Source of the DNA: Glaciozyma antarctica PI12
Lineage: Eukaryota; Basidiomycota; Microbotryomycetes; Kriegeriales; Camptobasidiaceae
Assembly: GCA_002917775.1 (NCBI GenBank)
Contig: KZ627147.1
Span: 89,396 to 149,662, forward strand
Direction of reading: 5' to 3'
DNA length: 60,267 bases
Position numbers and translations under genes: made by a program
The notes under the pieces: generated by a model
What the model was told of the DNA's origin: nothing
Database searches by the model: none
Seen by the model: the letters and a program-made list of their open reading frames with translations, nothing else
In this document: one piece after another, positions 1-13,358 of the stretch
Layout: each line of letters begins with the position of its first letter
How positions within the stretch are numbered: the stretch's first letter is position 1

Positions 1-1160
1 CCACGCTTCTGCTCGAGCGATTCTGGCCTTGTTCTCCTATTCTTCGTGTCGTTCTGGTTGGTCTCGGTCAATTCGTGTAATTGTTGCTATAGTTGCCGAC
101 TACTACAGCAACTTCATGATATTCAGAACCCACCTCATCGCCTGTTCGCCTCTCCAGTTTCTCCCACCCCGCCCCACCAAACCTGATCCCCCCGGCTCAC
201 AGCGGCAAAAGTCTTTCCACGAATGTTTTGAACCCGCACCGAACCCCTCCGACTCTGCTCCCGTCATCCAGCTCGAAGGGTCGGCCATCGTCCTCGAAGC
301 GATCTTGCCCTATTGCTACCCCGAGGCTGTGGACGACATAACGTTGGCTTTCCCAGCGAGTTGGGCGATTATCAGGGCGCTCGACAAGTACTTTGAAAGC
401 TCGCGTTCCGCCAGAACGTCTCCCGCTCCGAGCTAATGTGTTCGCTCCCTCTCAGCTCTGGCGGGGAATCGAAGCCTACCGCCAGGCATTCGACGCCGTG
501 TACTCGCTCTCCTTTCCTTCCGATGAAGTTCCTTGACGCTCTCTACTTTCCCAGCGTTCTCAGTCGGAAATCCAGCATCGAGGAGATCATCCACGCGTTC
601 GTCTTTGCGGAGCACTTTGGGCGCTATCCAAAACTCGCCAAGGCAGCAGCAGATTCGATGGGAGGCAGCTTTCCTGTATCTTCAATTTGCAGGCTCATTA
701 GCCGCAATACAACATACCTGGAGGTGCCGGCGAGGAGCCAGCTTTCCCTCACAAGTTCTTTCTCCGCTTCTCTCTCCCATCGTTATACTGGTTCTTCGGA
801 TATGCAGATTCACTTTGCTGCTCGGAGAGAAGAGCAGACTGCGTACCTCCACGGCAGGTCCGAGCGTGTCCTCAGAGAAGACCTCTGCAAGGATGGCTTC
901 TGCCAGACGGCATCTCGGGTCAATTGCCACTGGATCGAGCACAGATCAAGAATGTCGACAAAGGAGAGGTTGCGACATACGCTGGATGGCAAGCGACCGG
1001 AGAGCTGCATTGGCGAGGTGGATGAGCCCTGCAAGAGGTGTCAGATGGCGCACCGTGCTGCGCTTTGTTCCTTGCAGGAGAGCTTCTCTGAACTTTTGGA
1101 TTACGAGCCCCTGGTACGTTCAGCTTTTGTACGTGAGGGAGAGACGCTGACGTTTCTTAT
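1..1160 (+). pseudogene. Decayed BTB/POZ-family gene, 5' end cut by window
   Basis: This copy is recognised by comparison with the related copy at 22769-23890. Shared pieces are an RTHLIA/RTHRAN stretch, VIQLEGSAIVLE followed by CYPEAVDD (typical of fungal BTB proteins), the segment LWRGIEAYRQAF, and HAFVFAEHFGRYPKLA. The homologous pieces lie in different frames and are separated by intron-like gaps. The donor after the KYF motif (about 391), GTGCGT in the other copy, reads GAAAGC here, so that intron could not be removed normally. The gene enters from beyond the left edge, so its start is unseen. BTB proteins usually act as adaptors or dimerisation modules; no function should be assigned to this copy. 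A gene with unusual splicing remains possible. Confidence 0.5.
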
Positions 1161-1173
1161 CTCGTGGGAATAA

Positions 1174-1605
1174 CTGATCTTGCGACGCTGGACTCGACGT
1201 TCTCGGCGCTCATGAACCGCCCCTCGCTTCTGAAACTACACCTGCTCCCATTGCTGAGCTGTATTCTTCTGCTTCCTCTAGCGCTGTCAACGACCAGGAG
1301 ACCTCAAGGCTCTTTCTCATTCTCCCTCAGTCCTCCGCACTCCATGGCGTCGCAGCTTCGCAGCTCTCTGCTATCTCGTTCTGAGCGGACGAAAGACTGC
1401 AATCCTCGGTCGTGGAGCTCGATTCATCTTTCGTGCTTTGATGGGCGGTGCGGTGGCTGTCAAAATGCAGGATTGAGCGAGGGCAGGAAGAAGGACTCGC
1501 TCGGCGAAAGCGGCGAGAAATCTCACCTCCTCAGCTTCAACATCTACCTCTCCCCTCTTTCCCCCAGCACCCCTCCACCGCAAAATCCCTGCAAGAAGCA
1601 CCAGC
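1174..1605. other. Intergenic, E2 upstream region
   Basis: I see no gene that can be supported here. Open frames exist on both strands, but they lack splice logic and recognisable motifs. The CT-rich stretch just before 1606 looks like the leader of the E2 gene. Confidence 0.5.
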
Positions 1606-2700
1606 ATGAGCGTCTCCAACTCCCCCCAGTCCTTCCCCGACGCTGCCTCTTCAGCAAAGGTCCCAGCAGCGACAGAGGTGTCGTCCGCCGCGAGCGTAGC
1701 AAAGCGGTACGTCTTCTCCCCTCCCCTCCCTGCCCTACCCTGCCCTTCCTGCGCGTACTCTTCTCTGCTTGCCAGCGTGGGAGCGGGAGAAGGCGCGTAG
1801 GAGAAGGGAATCCGCATCGACCTCCATTGACTCCTCTACGAACGCGCAGACTCTCGTCGGAGTTGATGGCGCTCATGATGGGCGCGCCGGCTGGGATATC
1901 GGCGTTCCCGGAGAGTGATAGTGATCTCACGTTCTGGAGGGGGAGGATCGAGGGAGCTGAGGTGCGTTTGGGTGTTGGCACGTTTGTTTGGGTCGCGGGG
2001 GTGTGCTGGGAGGGTGTACTGGGAGGGTGTACTGGGAGGGATGGGATGGGGTGCTGGGGAACATATATGGGGAGCAAGGGGTAGGAGAGGGAGGGGAGGA
2101 CGAGGGGAGCAGGGCAGCTGAGGCGGGCGGGAGCTGATGGTGAGCGCGCAGGGGACCTTCTACGCTGGACACACCTACGCCATCTCCCTCTCTTTCCCGC
2201 CTACGTACCCCTACGCTGCACCAACAGTGCGATTCGAGAGCACTTGCTACCGTGCGTCTCTCCCCTCCTTCCTCTTCGCGAGTTGGAACTGACGCGTGTG
2301 GCAGACCCCAACGTCGATCTTCACGGCAACATTTGCCTCGGTAAGTTATCTAGAGACGGGAGGAGGGAGGGAAAGCTGATGGGCGCGCGCAGATATTCTC
2401 AAGGAGAAGTGGAGCCCGATGTTGAGCGTGTCGACGATCCTCATCTCGATCCAGTCGCTGCTCGGAGGTGCGTTCATTTTCTCGCCATGCCTCAGCTTCG
2501 TTCGAAGGTGCAAGAGCTGATATCTCCACGCAGAACCCAACAACCGCTCGCCGCTGAACGTCGAAGCTGCCGACCTCTGGGACGACCAAGCTGCCGTGCG
2601 TTCCTCTCTTCTCCCGCCACTGGTCGCGAGCTGATTAAAGGAATGACAGTACAAGAAGGAGCTGGTGAAGCACTACAAGCCTGTCGAGGAAGACGCGTAA
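1606..2700 (+). CDS. UBC11: Ubiquitin-conjugating enzyme E2 (UBE2C/UbcH10 type)
   Basis: The gene has seven exons: 1606-1706, 1850-1961, 2152-2251, 2305-2340, 2393-2467, 2534-2595 and 2650-2700. Together they give 178 residues, the size of human UBE2C. A Ser/Ala-rich N-terminal extension of about 35 residues precedes the UBC fold. Visible motifs are ELMALMMG, FPESD, YPYAAPTVRFES, HPNVD and HGNICLDILKEKWSP, which carries the active-site Cys, then LLGEPNNRSPLN. In other organisms this E2 works with the anaphase-promoting complex to mark mitotic cyclins and securin for degradation in nucleus and cytosol. All splice phases fit. The family assignment is strong; the APC link is from family knowledge. 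Confidence 0.93.
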
Positions 2701-3133
2701 ACAGCACGCGACTTGGTGGAGAGACGTGTCGAGTGAGGTGGAGAGTTCGAATTTTCGTAGCGGGGAGCGGGGTTTGCTGTGTGGAACGAGATTGGAGTTC
2801 CTTGTCCTCTCCGGCTGTGCCGAGTGGGTCTTTGCCTGTGCTGCTGGTTGTTGGAGGGGCCGCCTCGGACGCGAAAGTAGCTCGGTCGAGCCTCGCTACC
2901 ACTCTCGAGCGTTCGCTCCTCCCTTGAATCTCAGCGAGTGCCGGTACAGCGCGCGTTCTCTGCATTTCTCCTCCTCGTTCAGCGTACCTGTTCGCCTCTG
3001 CCATCTTCCGCTATCATCGACACCTCAGGCCTCAGGCCTCAGTCGCCGCGCGCCAAGGAACTCTAAACTCGTTCTTCTCTTCCTGCGGCCTTCCTCTGCT
3101 CCTCTGCCACCACGTCGCCCCGCCAGCTGCAAG
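2701..3133. other. Intergenic between E2 and glycosyltransferase
   Basis: There is no supportable gene. The stretch holds the 3' UTR of the E2 and a pyrimidine-rich leader before the next start at 3134. Confidence 0.5.
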
Positions 3134-5154
3134 ATGGAGCACGAAAAGTCACCACGGCAGCCGACCATCTCCCTCCCCTTCACCCACTCTCCTCCCTCCC
3201 CCTCCCTCCCCCTCCTAACCCCTCTCATCCGGCGCCTCTTCCTCGCCCTCCTCACCCTCCTCCTCCTTCCCCTCCTCTACCACCGCCTCTCCCCTACAAT
3301 CCCTCGCGCTATCCTAGCTCGTTCCGGCCCCTCCTTCACCGCCTACCTCGACGCGCGCTTCCCTCGCTCCTCTTCTTGGGCAAGAGGCGAACCGCCGTAT
3401 CTATGGTTGACGATGGCGGATAAGGGATGGGTGGATACGGGGGCGGCGGCGTTGCATGAGTTTGTGGAGAGGTTGAATGAGGAGAGGGGGAGGGAGACGA
3501 GGTTGGTCGTGCTGTGTTTGGATGAAGAGTGCGTGAGGAGCTGTGAGAGGAGGGGGATGTGGTGCTATGGCGGGTATCAGTTTACGAGGCCGGAGCAGGT
3601 ATGTTTGTTCCTTATGTGCGGGAGGGGAGGAGCTGATGGGGTGTTTGCAGATGCTGTGCGTTTTGAATGCTAATGGCGAGAGGGGGAAGTGCTGATGGTT
3701 TTTGTGCAGCGTTTCGACTTGGCCCAAGGTTGCTGGTGAGCTCGCGCTTAGCTGGAGAAGGAGACGACGAAGCTGAGAAGTAATCGCAGGGCTCATCGAG
3801 GTCCTGGCAACACGAGACGTCTTCTTCGTCGACGCCGACGTGACCTTCAAGCTGTACGTTCCTCACGCTTACTCTCGCGCATCAGCGCTGACGACCCGCT
3901 CACAGAGATCCCTATCCTATAATAGAGCCTCTCATGGAATCGTACGACGTTGTCGCGCAGGAGAACGACTCGTGGGATCACTTCAACACGGGGTGGATGT
4001 GGATTCGCTCCATGCCCGAGACGGTCGCAGCCTGGCAAGCCGTGCTAGATCGCGACATGGTCAAGACGAGCAGGGATCAGAACAACTTTAACGATGTGTG
4101 TTCGTTCTCGTTCCCAATTCAAGGCCCGGCGACTGACTCTGTACGCAGGTCCTCGGAACTGCCGAACTTCGTCTTTGGCCGGATCCCGAGCAACGACCTC
4201 TCCGCGACGAGTTCGTTAGTGGCGAGGGAGTCAGAGTCAAGATCCTGCCGGACGACTTGTTCTGGAGCTATCACTTTGAGCGAGATCGCGTGAGCGCCGA
4301 GCGAGGCAACAGCGTCGTGAGTTCCCTTCCCTCCCCGTTCAAGTCCTCAAGTCCTAATCCCACTCGACAGTACCTGCACATGACCTGCGGCGACGACATG
4401 GCCACCAAAGTCTTTCTCGCCCGTTCCCTCGTCCGTCCTTCCCTCCCTCTCTCGCACCTCGCTAACCTTCGCACGACTAGGGATTCTGGCCCAACCTCGA
4501 CTCGTACTATACCTCCCCACCCCGCCTCCTCGCCTCCCCCTCTTTCACCGGCTCCCCCTCTTCCCACACCCGATTCCTCTCCCTCCTCCTCGCCGCATCA
4601 CACTATCTCGACCGCGCCCTCGAATCTCCTCCACAAGCTATCTTCACCTTCGACGGAAGGACCGAAGCGCGAAAGAGCTGGGAAGCGTACCCGCTCGCTA
4701 GGATGCCGGGAGTGGCGGGGGGGAAAGGAGGGATTAGGGAAGCGGGGTATAGGGATCGAGCGGTGTTGGAGTTGATGGGGAGGAGTACGCAGGGGAGGGG
4801 AGTGGTGAGAGAGGAGTGGCAGGAGGTTGACGCAGTGAGGGTGTTGGAGTTGTTGGATCCGGTTGAGCTGGGTGAGTTTGTCGTTGTTGAAGGGGAGAGG
4901 GGGCTGATGTTGTTGAGCAGATATTCGAGCGGTCGGGTCGTTCAAGGCGCTGGTGGAGCGGCTGAGGGAGGAGAGGTATGCTAACGCGAGAGTCGTTAGG
5001 CTCATTAATATGGATTGGGGGAGGGAGTGGGAGGAGTGGAGTATTCCGAGGGCGGACACGGTCAGCCTGTGCGAAAGGATCGAGAAGCGGAGCGAGTGCG
5101 GAGCGATTTGTGTCCGTGGGAGTGGAGGGAGTGGAGCGTGGGAGGAACTGTAGT
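3134..5154 (+). CDS. Type II membrane nucleotide-diphospho-sugar transferase
   Basis: Nine exons: 3134-3598, 3651-3655, 3710-3735, 3790-3853, 3906-4095, 4149-4316, 4371-4430, 4481-4871 and 4921-5154. A short cytosolic N-terminus is followed by a Leu-rich membrane anchor (about residues 33-56), so the catalytic part should face the Golgi lumen. The segment DVFFVDADVTF carries the DxD metal/nucleotide-sugar motif. It is followed by FNTGWMWIRS and DQNNFNDV, the pattern of the nucleotide-diphospho-sugar transferase fold (PF03407 type). The sugar and acceptor cannot be read from the sequence. The second exon is only five bases long and is required to keep frame between exons 1 and 3; it has a good donor, acceptor and branch site on each side. 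Confidence 0.82.
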
Positions 5155-5560
5155 CTTTCATAGATTAGTCGCTTGTTGTAGGTTGTTTAAAGTAGGATCT
5201 TTAGCGCGGTCGCTGGGACGAGGAATGAGGAGAGGAGGGTCAAGAGGAGCTACTCGTTCGCCCTCGCTGCGTCGTTCCAGCTTCGAGCAGTCTCACGCCC
5301 ATCTGAAGCAAGTATAGCAAGGGCACTTGCACCGTCGTTGGGGACGCGAGGGAGGAATCAAGACTTGAGAGTGAAGCTGCGCTCCACGCAGCTGCACCGC
5401 TCGACCTTCGCGAGTTCGGCGTTCTCCCTTTTCTTCCTCCTCCACCTAACGCCCAGCAGCAACAGCACCACTCGCCACTCGTAACTCCTCTCAGGCCCGA
5501 CTCCACGCCCGCCCGAGCCCTCTCTCCTTTCCCACAACCTTTCCGCACCGGCGTCACCAA
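5155..5560. other. Intergenic, upstream of CaM-kinase
   Basis: Nothing gene-like is supported. Both flanking genes run rightward, so this stretch should hold the glycosyltransferase 3' UTR and the kinase promoter. Confidence 0.5.
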
Positions 5561-8319
<2,759 letters not shown>

Positions 8320-8978
8320 GGATTGGAGAGTTGGAGAGCTGGGGAGTGGGTTTCGGTATCTGCAAGTCAGACGTTTTGCTGGTGCTTTGCGTTGGTGGCG
8401 AGAGGAGAGGGAAGCGGTCGCGTTGCGGACTCGCTGGGGAGCAGGTCGCTGGTGGCAGCTTGACGACGGCGAAGACGCGAGAGCTATGATTCTTAGGCCT
8501 TGGAAGAAAGCGTAGGAGGACAAGGGCGGGGTGATTCGGGACAGGTCACTCTGTTTGGGGGGTGTTGCTGGGAGGCGAGAGAGTTGGAAGCCGGATCAGA
8601 GTGAGCAGAGAGGAGAGGGGCGGGCGGCTGAAAGCTGGACAAGAAAGGTGCGAGAAGGACAAGGAGGAGAAGACTCGGAGTGAGAAGTGGGAGAACGGGA
8701 GCGGAGAGGCGAAGGAGCTGCGACTGAACTTGGCAGAATATTGCGAGCGAGATTCGCAGTCTCCCTTCCTGGCTTCACCTCTCGAATCTAGCTGGATGCT
8801 GCTTTGCGAGCTCAAACGGTTTGTCGCTGCGACGGGTTATCTCACAACTCAGACTGCACTCTTACTCGCAGCAGTGATCAGCGTAGCTCAAACAGGAAGA
8901 GAGGGAGCAGTGGTCCCGAAACAGCGACACTCCAACGCTCTTGTGGGAGGAGCGCCGCACTCTTTCAATTTCCGTCTT
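8320..8978. other. Intergenic between convergent genes
   Basis: This lies between the 3' ends of CMK1 and the quinone oxidoreductase. A Glu/Arg/Lys-rich open frame on the + strand runs through it and into the neighbouring gene, but it has no motif or splice support and is not called. Confidence 0.45.
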
Positions 8979-10754
8979 CTACGCAACCTTGACCAACAGT
9001 TTCCCACTCGTCTTCCTACTCGCTACTCACCCACATCAGCTTCCACCCTCATCACACCCGAAAAATGACTCACAAATATCCACCTGCGCCGCCCTGATCC
9101 CCTCGGTCGTAAGCCCATACTCGCCGTGGACACTGAGCTTGAGAACGCCCTGCTGAATGAGAGAGAACAGCTCTGCAGCGTATGTCGCGAAGTCCTCGTG
9201 CGTATGCACGTATTGGTTCAACACCGGGCGGCAGACTGCGGGAATTAGTGCCTGAGAGCGAGCGGAGAGGAGGGACGGACCTTTGAGGTTCTTAGGCCCC
9301 AGTTTGAGAGGCGCAAAAGGCGGTACAGGGCCCGAAGCGTTCCCAAGGCTAACAAGCGTTCCCTTCCTACTCTTCTCATCAGCTCCCGCACCAACTTCAG
9401 GCCAAACAGACGTACCTCCTCAGCAGCTCGAAATCCATCTCAAACGTATCCTTCCCAACCCCATCGAAAACAGCGTGTACTCCTCGGTCGATACCCTCCT
9501 CACCAGTGATCTTGTACACCTCCGCCACGACATCCACGTCGCCAGAGTAGAGGATCACCTCGTCGCAGCCAGCAGCTTTTGCAAGGGCGGCTTTTTCGGG
9601 AGAGGAGGTGGTGCCGATCACGTGCGCGCCATAGTGCTTTGCGCTGCGTCAGAGTGTTAGAGGAGAGAGGTGAGGAAAGGGGAGGGGACGGACAGCTGGA
9701 CGAGGAGGAGACCGAGTCCGCCTGCGGCGGCTTGGATGAGGATGAATTGGCCGGGCTTGACCTCGTGCGCCTCCTTGACGAATGTGAGAGCTATTTCGCC
9801 GTGTTAGGATTCGAGGAGGAGGGAAGGAGAGCGAGAAACGCACCCGTTAGGCCTTGGAGAAGGACCGTCGCTGCCTCCTTGGTCGAGACCTCCTCGGGGA
9901 GCTTGACCGTTTTCTGAGCCTGCGAGAGCGCGTACTCTGCAAAACTCCCCCCAGCGGTGTAGGCCTGCTCCACTCATTAGCTCCTCCTTCAAAACGAGCG
10001 AAAAAGAGGACGAACGGCGACGCGATCACCGATGGTGAAGCCGCACGTCGCGGGGTCAACGCCCTCGCCGACTGCGACGACGGTTCCGGCGGATTCGTTT
10101 CCGAGGATGAAGGGCATGGGGAGCTTGTAGATTCCGCCGCGCTGGTCTGTGGAGAGAGTCAGCTCGGCCGACTGTGGGGAGGAGGGAGAGCGCACAGGTG
10201 TCGATGAAGTTGACTCTGCGGGAGGTGTATGGTTAGCTGAAGTGCCTTTGGTTGCTGTGTTGTCTCCCAGCAAGCTGCTCCTCTCCCCGTACCAGCCGGA
10301 GTGCCCCACCGCTTCCTCCTCGAGACAGTCAGCTCCCGCCTCCTCAAGCGTCCGCCTTGCCACCGCCTGACACCATTCTTCCCTTAAGTAGCTTCTCCAA
10401 CCTCTCTCCTCCAGCGTCGCTCAACACCTTCTGACCGCTCTCCCCAGCTCCTTCCCCACGACCCGCGGCTCGCCCCACACGAACGACGACGAGCTGTCGT
10501 TCCTCCTCCCCAGCTCCCGCCCAGCTTCCACCAGCTTCGACAGCCAGAACAATCACTCACCCAGCCCATTCGACCTTGTAAACGACCTGTCCTTTGCCCG
10601 GAACCGGCACGTCAACCTCGCGAACTTGGAGCACCTCGAGTCCTCCTTGGGACTGGATCTGGACTGCGCGCTGCGTGGTGGGGATTGAGGACATGGTGCG
10701 GTGGATGGTGGTGCGTGAGAGTTGGCGGGAGAGGAGGGAGAGGCGGGGGAGCAT
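8979..10754 (-). CDS. ZTA1: NADPH:quinone oxidoreductase (zeta-crystallin type MDR)
   Basis: Nine exons on the minus strand: 10561-10754, 10196-10215, 10016-10146, 9844-9964, 9694-9790, 9416-9643, 9281-9366, 9074-9235 and 8979-9023. The protein has the GroES-like lobe (VNFIDTYQRGGIY, LGNESAGTVV), the nucleotide-binding segment AAGGLGLLLVQLAKHYGA followed by VIGTTSSPEK, FDGVGKDTF, and the C-terminal RKTSGKLLVKV typical of quinone reductases. The Zn-ligand pattern of alcohol dehydrogenases is absent, as expected for this subfamily, which reduces quinones or alkenals with NADPH. The first Met gives a basic, Ser/Arg-rich start that could be a mitochondrial presequence; a second Met 20 residues later (near 10697) would give a cytosolic form. 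Intron 1 is long (345 nt) and holds a short open frame. Confidence 0.9.
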
Positions 10755-10853
10755 GCGGAGAGAACGAGTGACCCGGCGCCGCCGGCGGGAAGCTGTCGAT
10801 TAATAAATAGGGCGAGGGCGCATGACCTTCTCCTCTTTCTTCCTCACTCTACG

Positions 10854-11661
10854 ATGCCGACCTGGGAGGAAACTCGTCCAGATCCTGCGACAGACTGCAA
10901 CGGCTACCTGCGAGCCTGGTACACCCGACTCGCTCTTCAGTACGCCAATCCAGCAGCGAGGGCGCTCAAGGTGAGCGAGTCAATCTCAACACTACTGGCT
11001 GAGGGCTCGCAAACTCTCTCTCCAACTCCTCTGCCTCCGTTGGCCCGCCGTTCCAGGCTACTTCTTCACCAGCGCCGCACGGAAGGACTATCCGATCTAC
11101 CACCTGCTCGCCGGGGAGCGCGGGGTCGTCGTCCTCGCTGCGCGCACCAAAGCGTCAGCGGAGCAGGATCGGGCGAGTATAGGGATGATGGAGGTTCTAC
11201 TTAAGAATCTGGTGGGGAGGGTGCCGCCGTGGGAGCAGAAGGGGTGGGGGGGGGGAAGCCAGTTGGAGCAGGAGTATGGAGTTAGGATGAGGGATTTTAG
11301 GAGGGCGGCGAGGGAGAGGGGAGAGGGGGATCCGGAGTTCTTGAGGGTTATGGAGGAGGCGAAGGCGGAGAAAGCGAATGCGGTGGAGCAATACGAGCAG
11401 GAGTTGCGAGAAGCTTGTTCGCGTGGATGGAGCGAGAAGATCCCTCCTATTGCCCTTTGTACCTCCTCAGCTTCCCGTCCGCCGCTCCGACCCAGACATT
11501 CCCTCCCCTCTTCTTCACCCTCACCGCCTCACACTCGATCCCCGCGTACTCCTCCACCACACCGACCACCCCGTCCCCTCCCCCCAGCGAGACCCTATAC
11601 GGCAGCCCATCCCCCGTCCCAACCAACAGCGTCGCGCCGTCGAATTCGAGGCTCTCGATAG
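10854..11661 (+). CDS. Unrecognised gene, uncertain structure
   Basis: Exon 1 (10854-10970) encodes a 39-residue start with CNGYLRAWYTRLALQYANPA. A second coding-like block from about 11057 carries KDYPIYHLLAGERGVVVLA, MMEVLLKNLVGRVPPWE and a Glu/Lys/Arg-rich helical tail to about 11410. I do not recognise the family. The obvious donor (10971) and acceptor (11056) leave the two blocks out of phase by one base, so either a small exon is missed or the consensus has an error. A run of ten G at 11246-11255 is another risk. No frame closes before the block overlaps the 3' end of RPN14 on the other strand, so the stop at 11661 is doubtful. Confidence 0.45.
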
Positions 11662-12900
11662 GCGCTGTACCGCGCTCGAAAGCGAGGATAGGTGTATCGG
11701 AGGAGGAGGAGAGGTCGAAGAGGGAGATGGTCCCGTCTCGCGCACCGAGAGCGACGAGGTGGGTTGCTGAACAAGCGACGGCGAAGAGGGGAGATTTGCC
11801 GGCTGCGAGCGTACGAATTACAGGCTCTGCGAGACCGATATCGACGATAGAGGCGCTGCCGTTCGTGTGCGCTGCGATGGCGATGAGGTTGGGCGGGATA
11901 TCGGAGGAGGGGTCGGCGGGCTGGGAGGGGGAGGGAGAGGAAGCGACGGTGAGGGCGGTAATGGGTTGGGTGAAACGGATGTTGAGCAGGGTCGTGGCGG
12001 TGCTGGTTTTCCAGAGGCGGAGGGAACCGTCGAGAGAGGTTGAGAGGACCGTCTTGCCGACTCTGAGGATGGCGAGAGCGGTCACGGCTTTAGTGTGGCC
12101 GAGTAGGGTGCGTGGATTCGTTCCGTCCTGCTGGGGATGTAAGTGGGAGCTCTTAAGGATGGAAGAGCAGTGCGTACGGTAGCGGAGAAGACGCGAAGGC
12201 TCATGTCCGAGCTGGCAGTCAGAACGACCTCGCCTGAAGGGAACTGCGAGAAGGATCAGCTCTGCTCGCTCGATAATTCGCTCGAGCGACGACTCACGAA
12301 AGCCACGTCCCTCACGTCCCCAACGTGACCCCTCAGCTCGACCGCCTTGCCGCTCCTTAGCTCCACCACTCGCACCGCACCATCCTTGCCTCCAACGACT
12401 ACTCGCTCCCCGTTCAGCGAGACATCAAACGCGTCCACACCTCCTCGAAGCTGCGTTGGCACAGCGAGTGGGAAATGCACCGGCGTACGAAGGATCTCAA
12501 GCGCCCCACACGCTATCCGCAACTCCGTCTGCTGTTGCATCAGCTCCTTCCTCCCAGCAGCTCGCGAGAAGTACGCACATCCGATACCCGCTCCACCTCC
12601 ACTCCCTCCCGCGCAACAAGCTCTACCGCGCCCCCTCCCTCGACCTCGGTGATCCTCACTCGCCCATGCACCGACGGTCGGCCTTCAGCGTAGCACGAGA
12701 CCCACGCGTCCTCGGCGGCGTGAAGACCTTCTTGAATCTCGCAGACTACGAGCGGGAAGGTGTCCTGGATCGTTATACGTGGGAGGATCTGGGGGGCGGG
12801 AGAGGAGGAGGTCGAGGGAGCTGCTGGAGTCTGAGGAGGAGGGTCAGCGAGCGGCTTGGGAGAGCGGGTAGCGGCGTCGGCTCTGGGAGCTTACCTCCAT
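11447..12900 (-). CDS. RPN14: Proteasome-associated WD40 protein (PAAF1/Rpn14 family)
   Basis: The start ATGGAG at 12898-12900 is at once followed by an intron. The next exons read TPAAPSTSS, ITIQDTFPLVVCE, ELRIACGALEILRTP and then WD40 blades: GGKDGAVRVVELRSG, LRGHVGDVRDVAFFPSGE with VVLTASSDMSLRVFS, LLGHTKAVTALAI with LSTSLDGSLRLWK, and further blades to a final LRRYKG. GHVGDVRDVAFFPSG followed by a second GH...T blade is the signature of PAAF1/Rpn14. In yeast this protein is a chaperone that binds the Rpt6 ATPase while the 19S proteasome base is assembled. The five boundaries I followed are in phase. The + strand gene at 10854 may overlap its 3' end. The frame is intact throughout. Confidence 0.87.
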
Positions 12901-13358
12901 AATTCAGGTAGCTTGCAAGCTTGCTTCTGGAGAGGCAGCTCTGCCGGTGGTCGAAGTCAACCCGACCTTTTCGAGGCCGCGCGTCCCCTCTCTCCCTCCG
13001 CCCCCACACCTCGACTCTCGACTCTGCTCGACCACCATCCTGGCGACACAACAGGAGCCTTGATACGTGCTCGCTCCCTTGGGGTACAACCGCGCTCGTT
13101 CGAAGGACTGCCTCCTCGACCCTCTCTCGCTCCTGCTCCGCGAGGTCCACTGCGTGCTCGCCCAGCCCCTTCTCCCTGCTCTCCTTCGCTACCAGGAAGC
13201 TGACATCTGTACGCTCGCACCTCCTACCCTACTTTCATTTTGTGCGGAAGCCGGCGGTTCTCCGGACCCTGCAGGAGGGTCCAGTGCCAGTCAGTACACG
13301 GGGCAACGTTCTGCTCCTCTCCCTCCGACGCTCACCAGTGCTTCTCTAGTCGACTTCA
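12901..13358. other. Divergent promoter and 5' leaders (RPN14 / DOMON gene)
   Basis: RPN14 is read leftward and the DOMON gene rightward from this stretch. Open frames on both strands look like reading of pyrimidine/purine-biased leader DNA. The non-coding first exon of the DOMON gene must lie in its right half, because splicing at 13360 supplies the first base of that gene's start codon. Confidence 0.5.

Noticed and set aside
8562-9068. 168-residue open frame on the + strand
   Set aside because: It overlaps the quinone oxidoreductase 3' end, is Arg/Glu/Lys-biased and has no motifs or intron signals.
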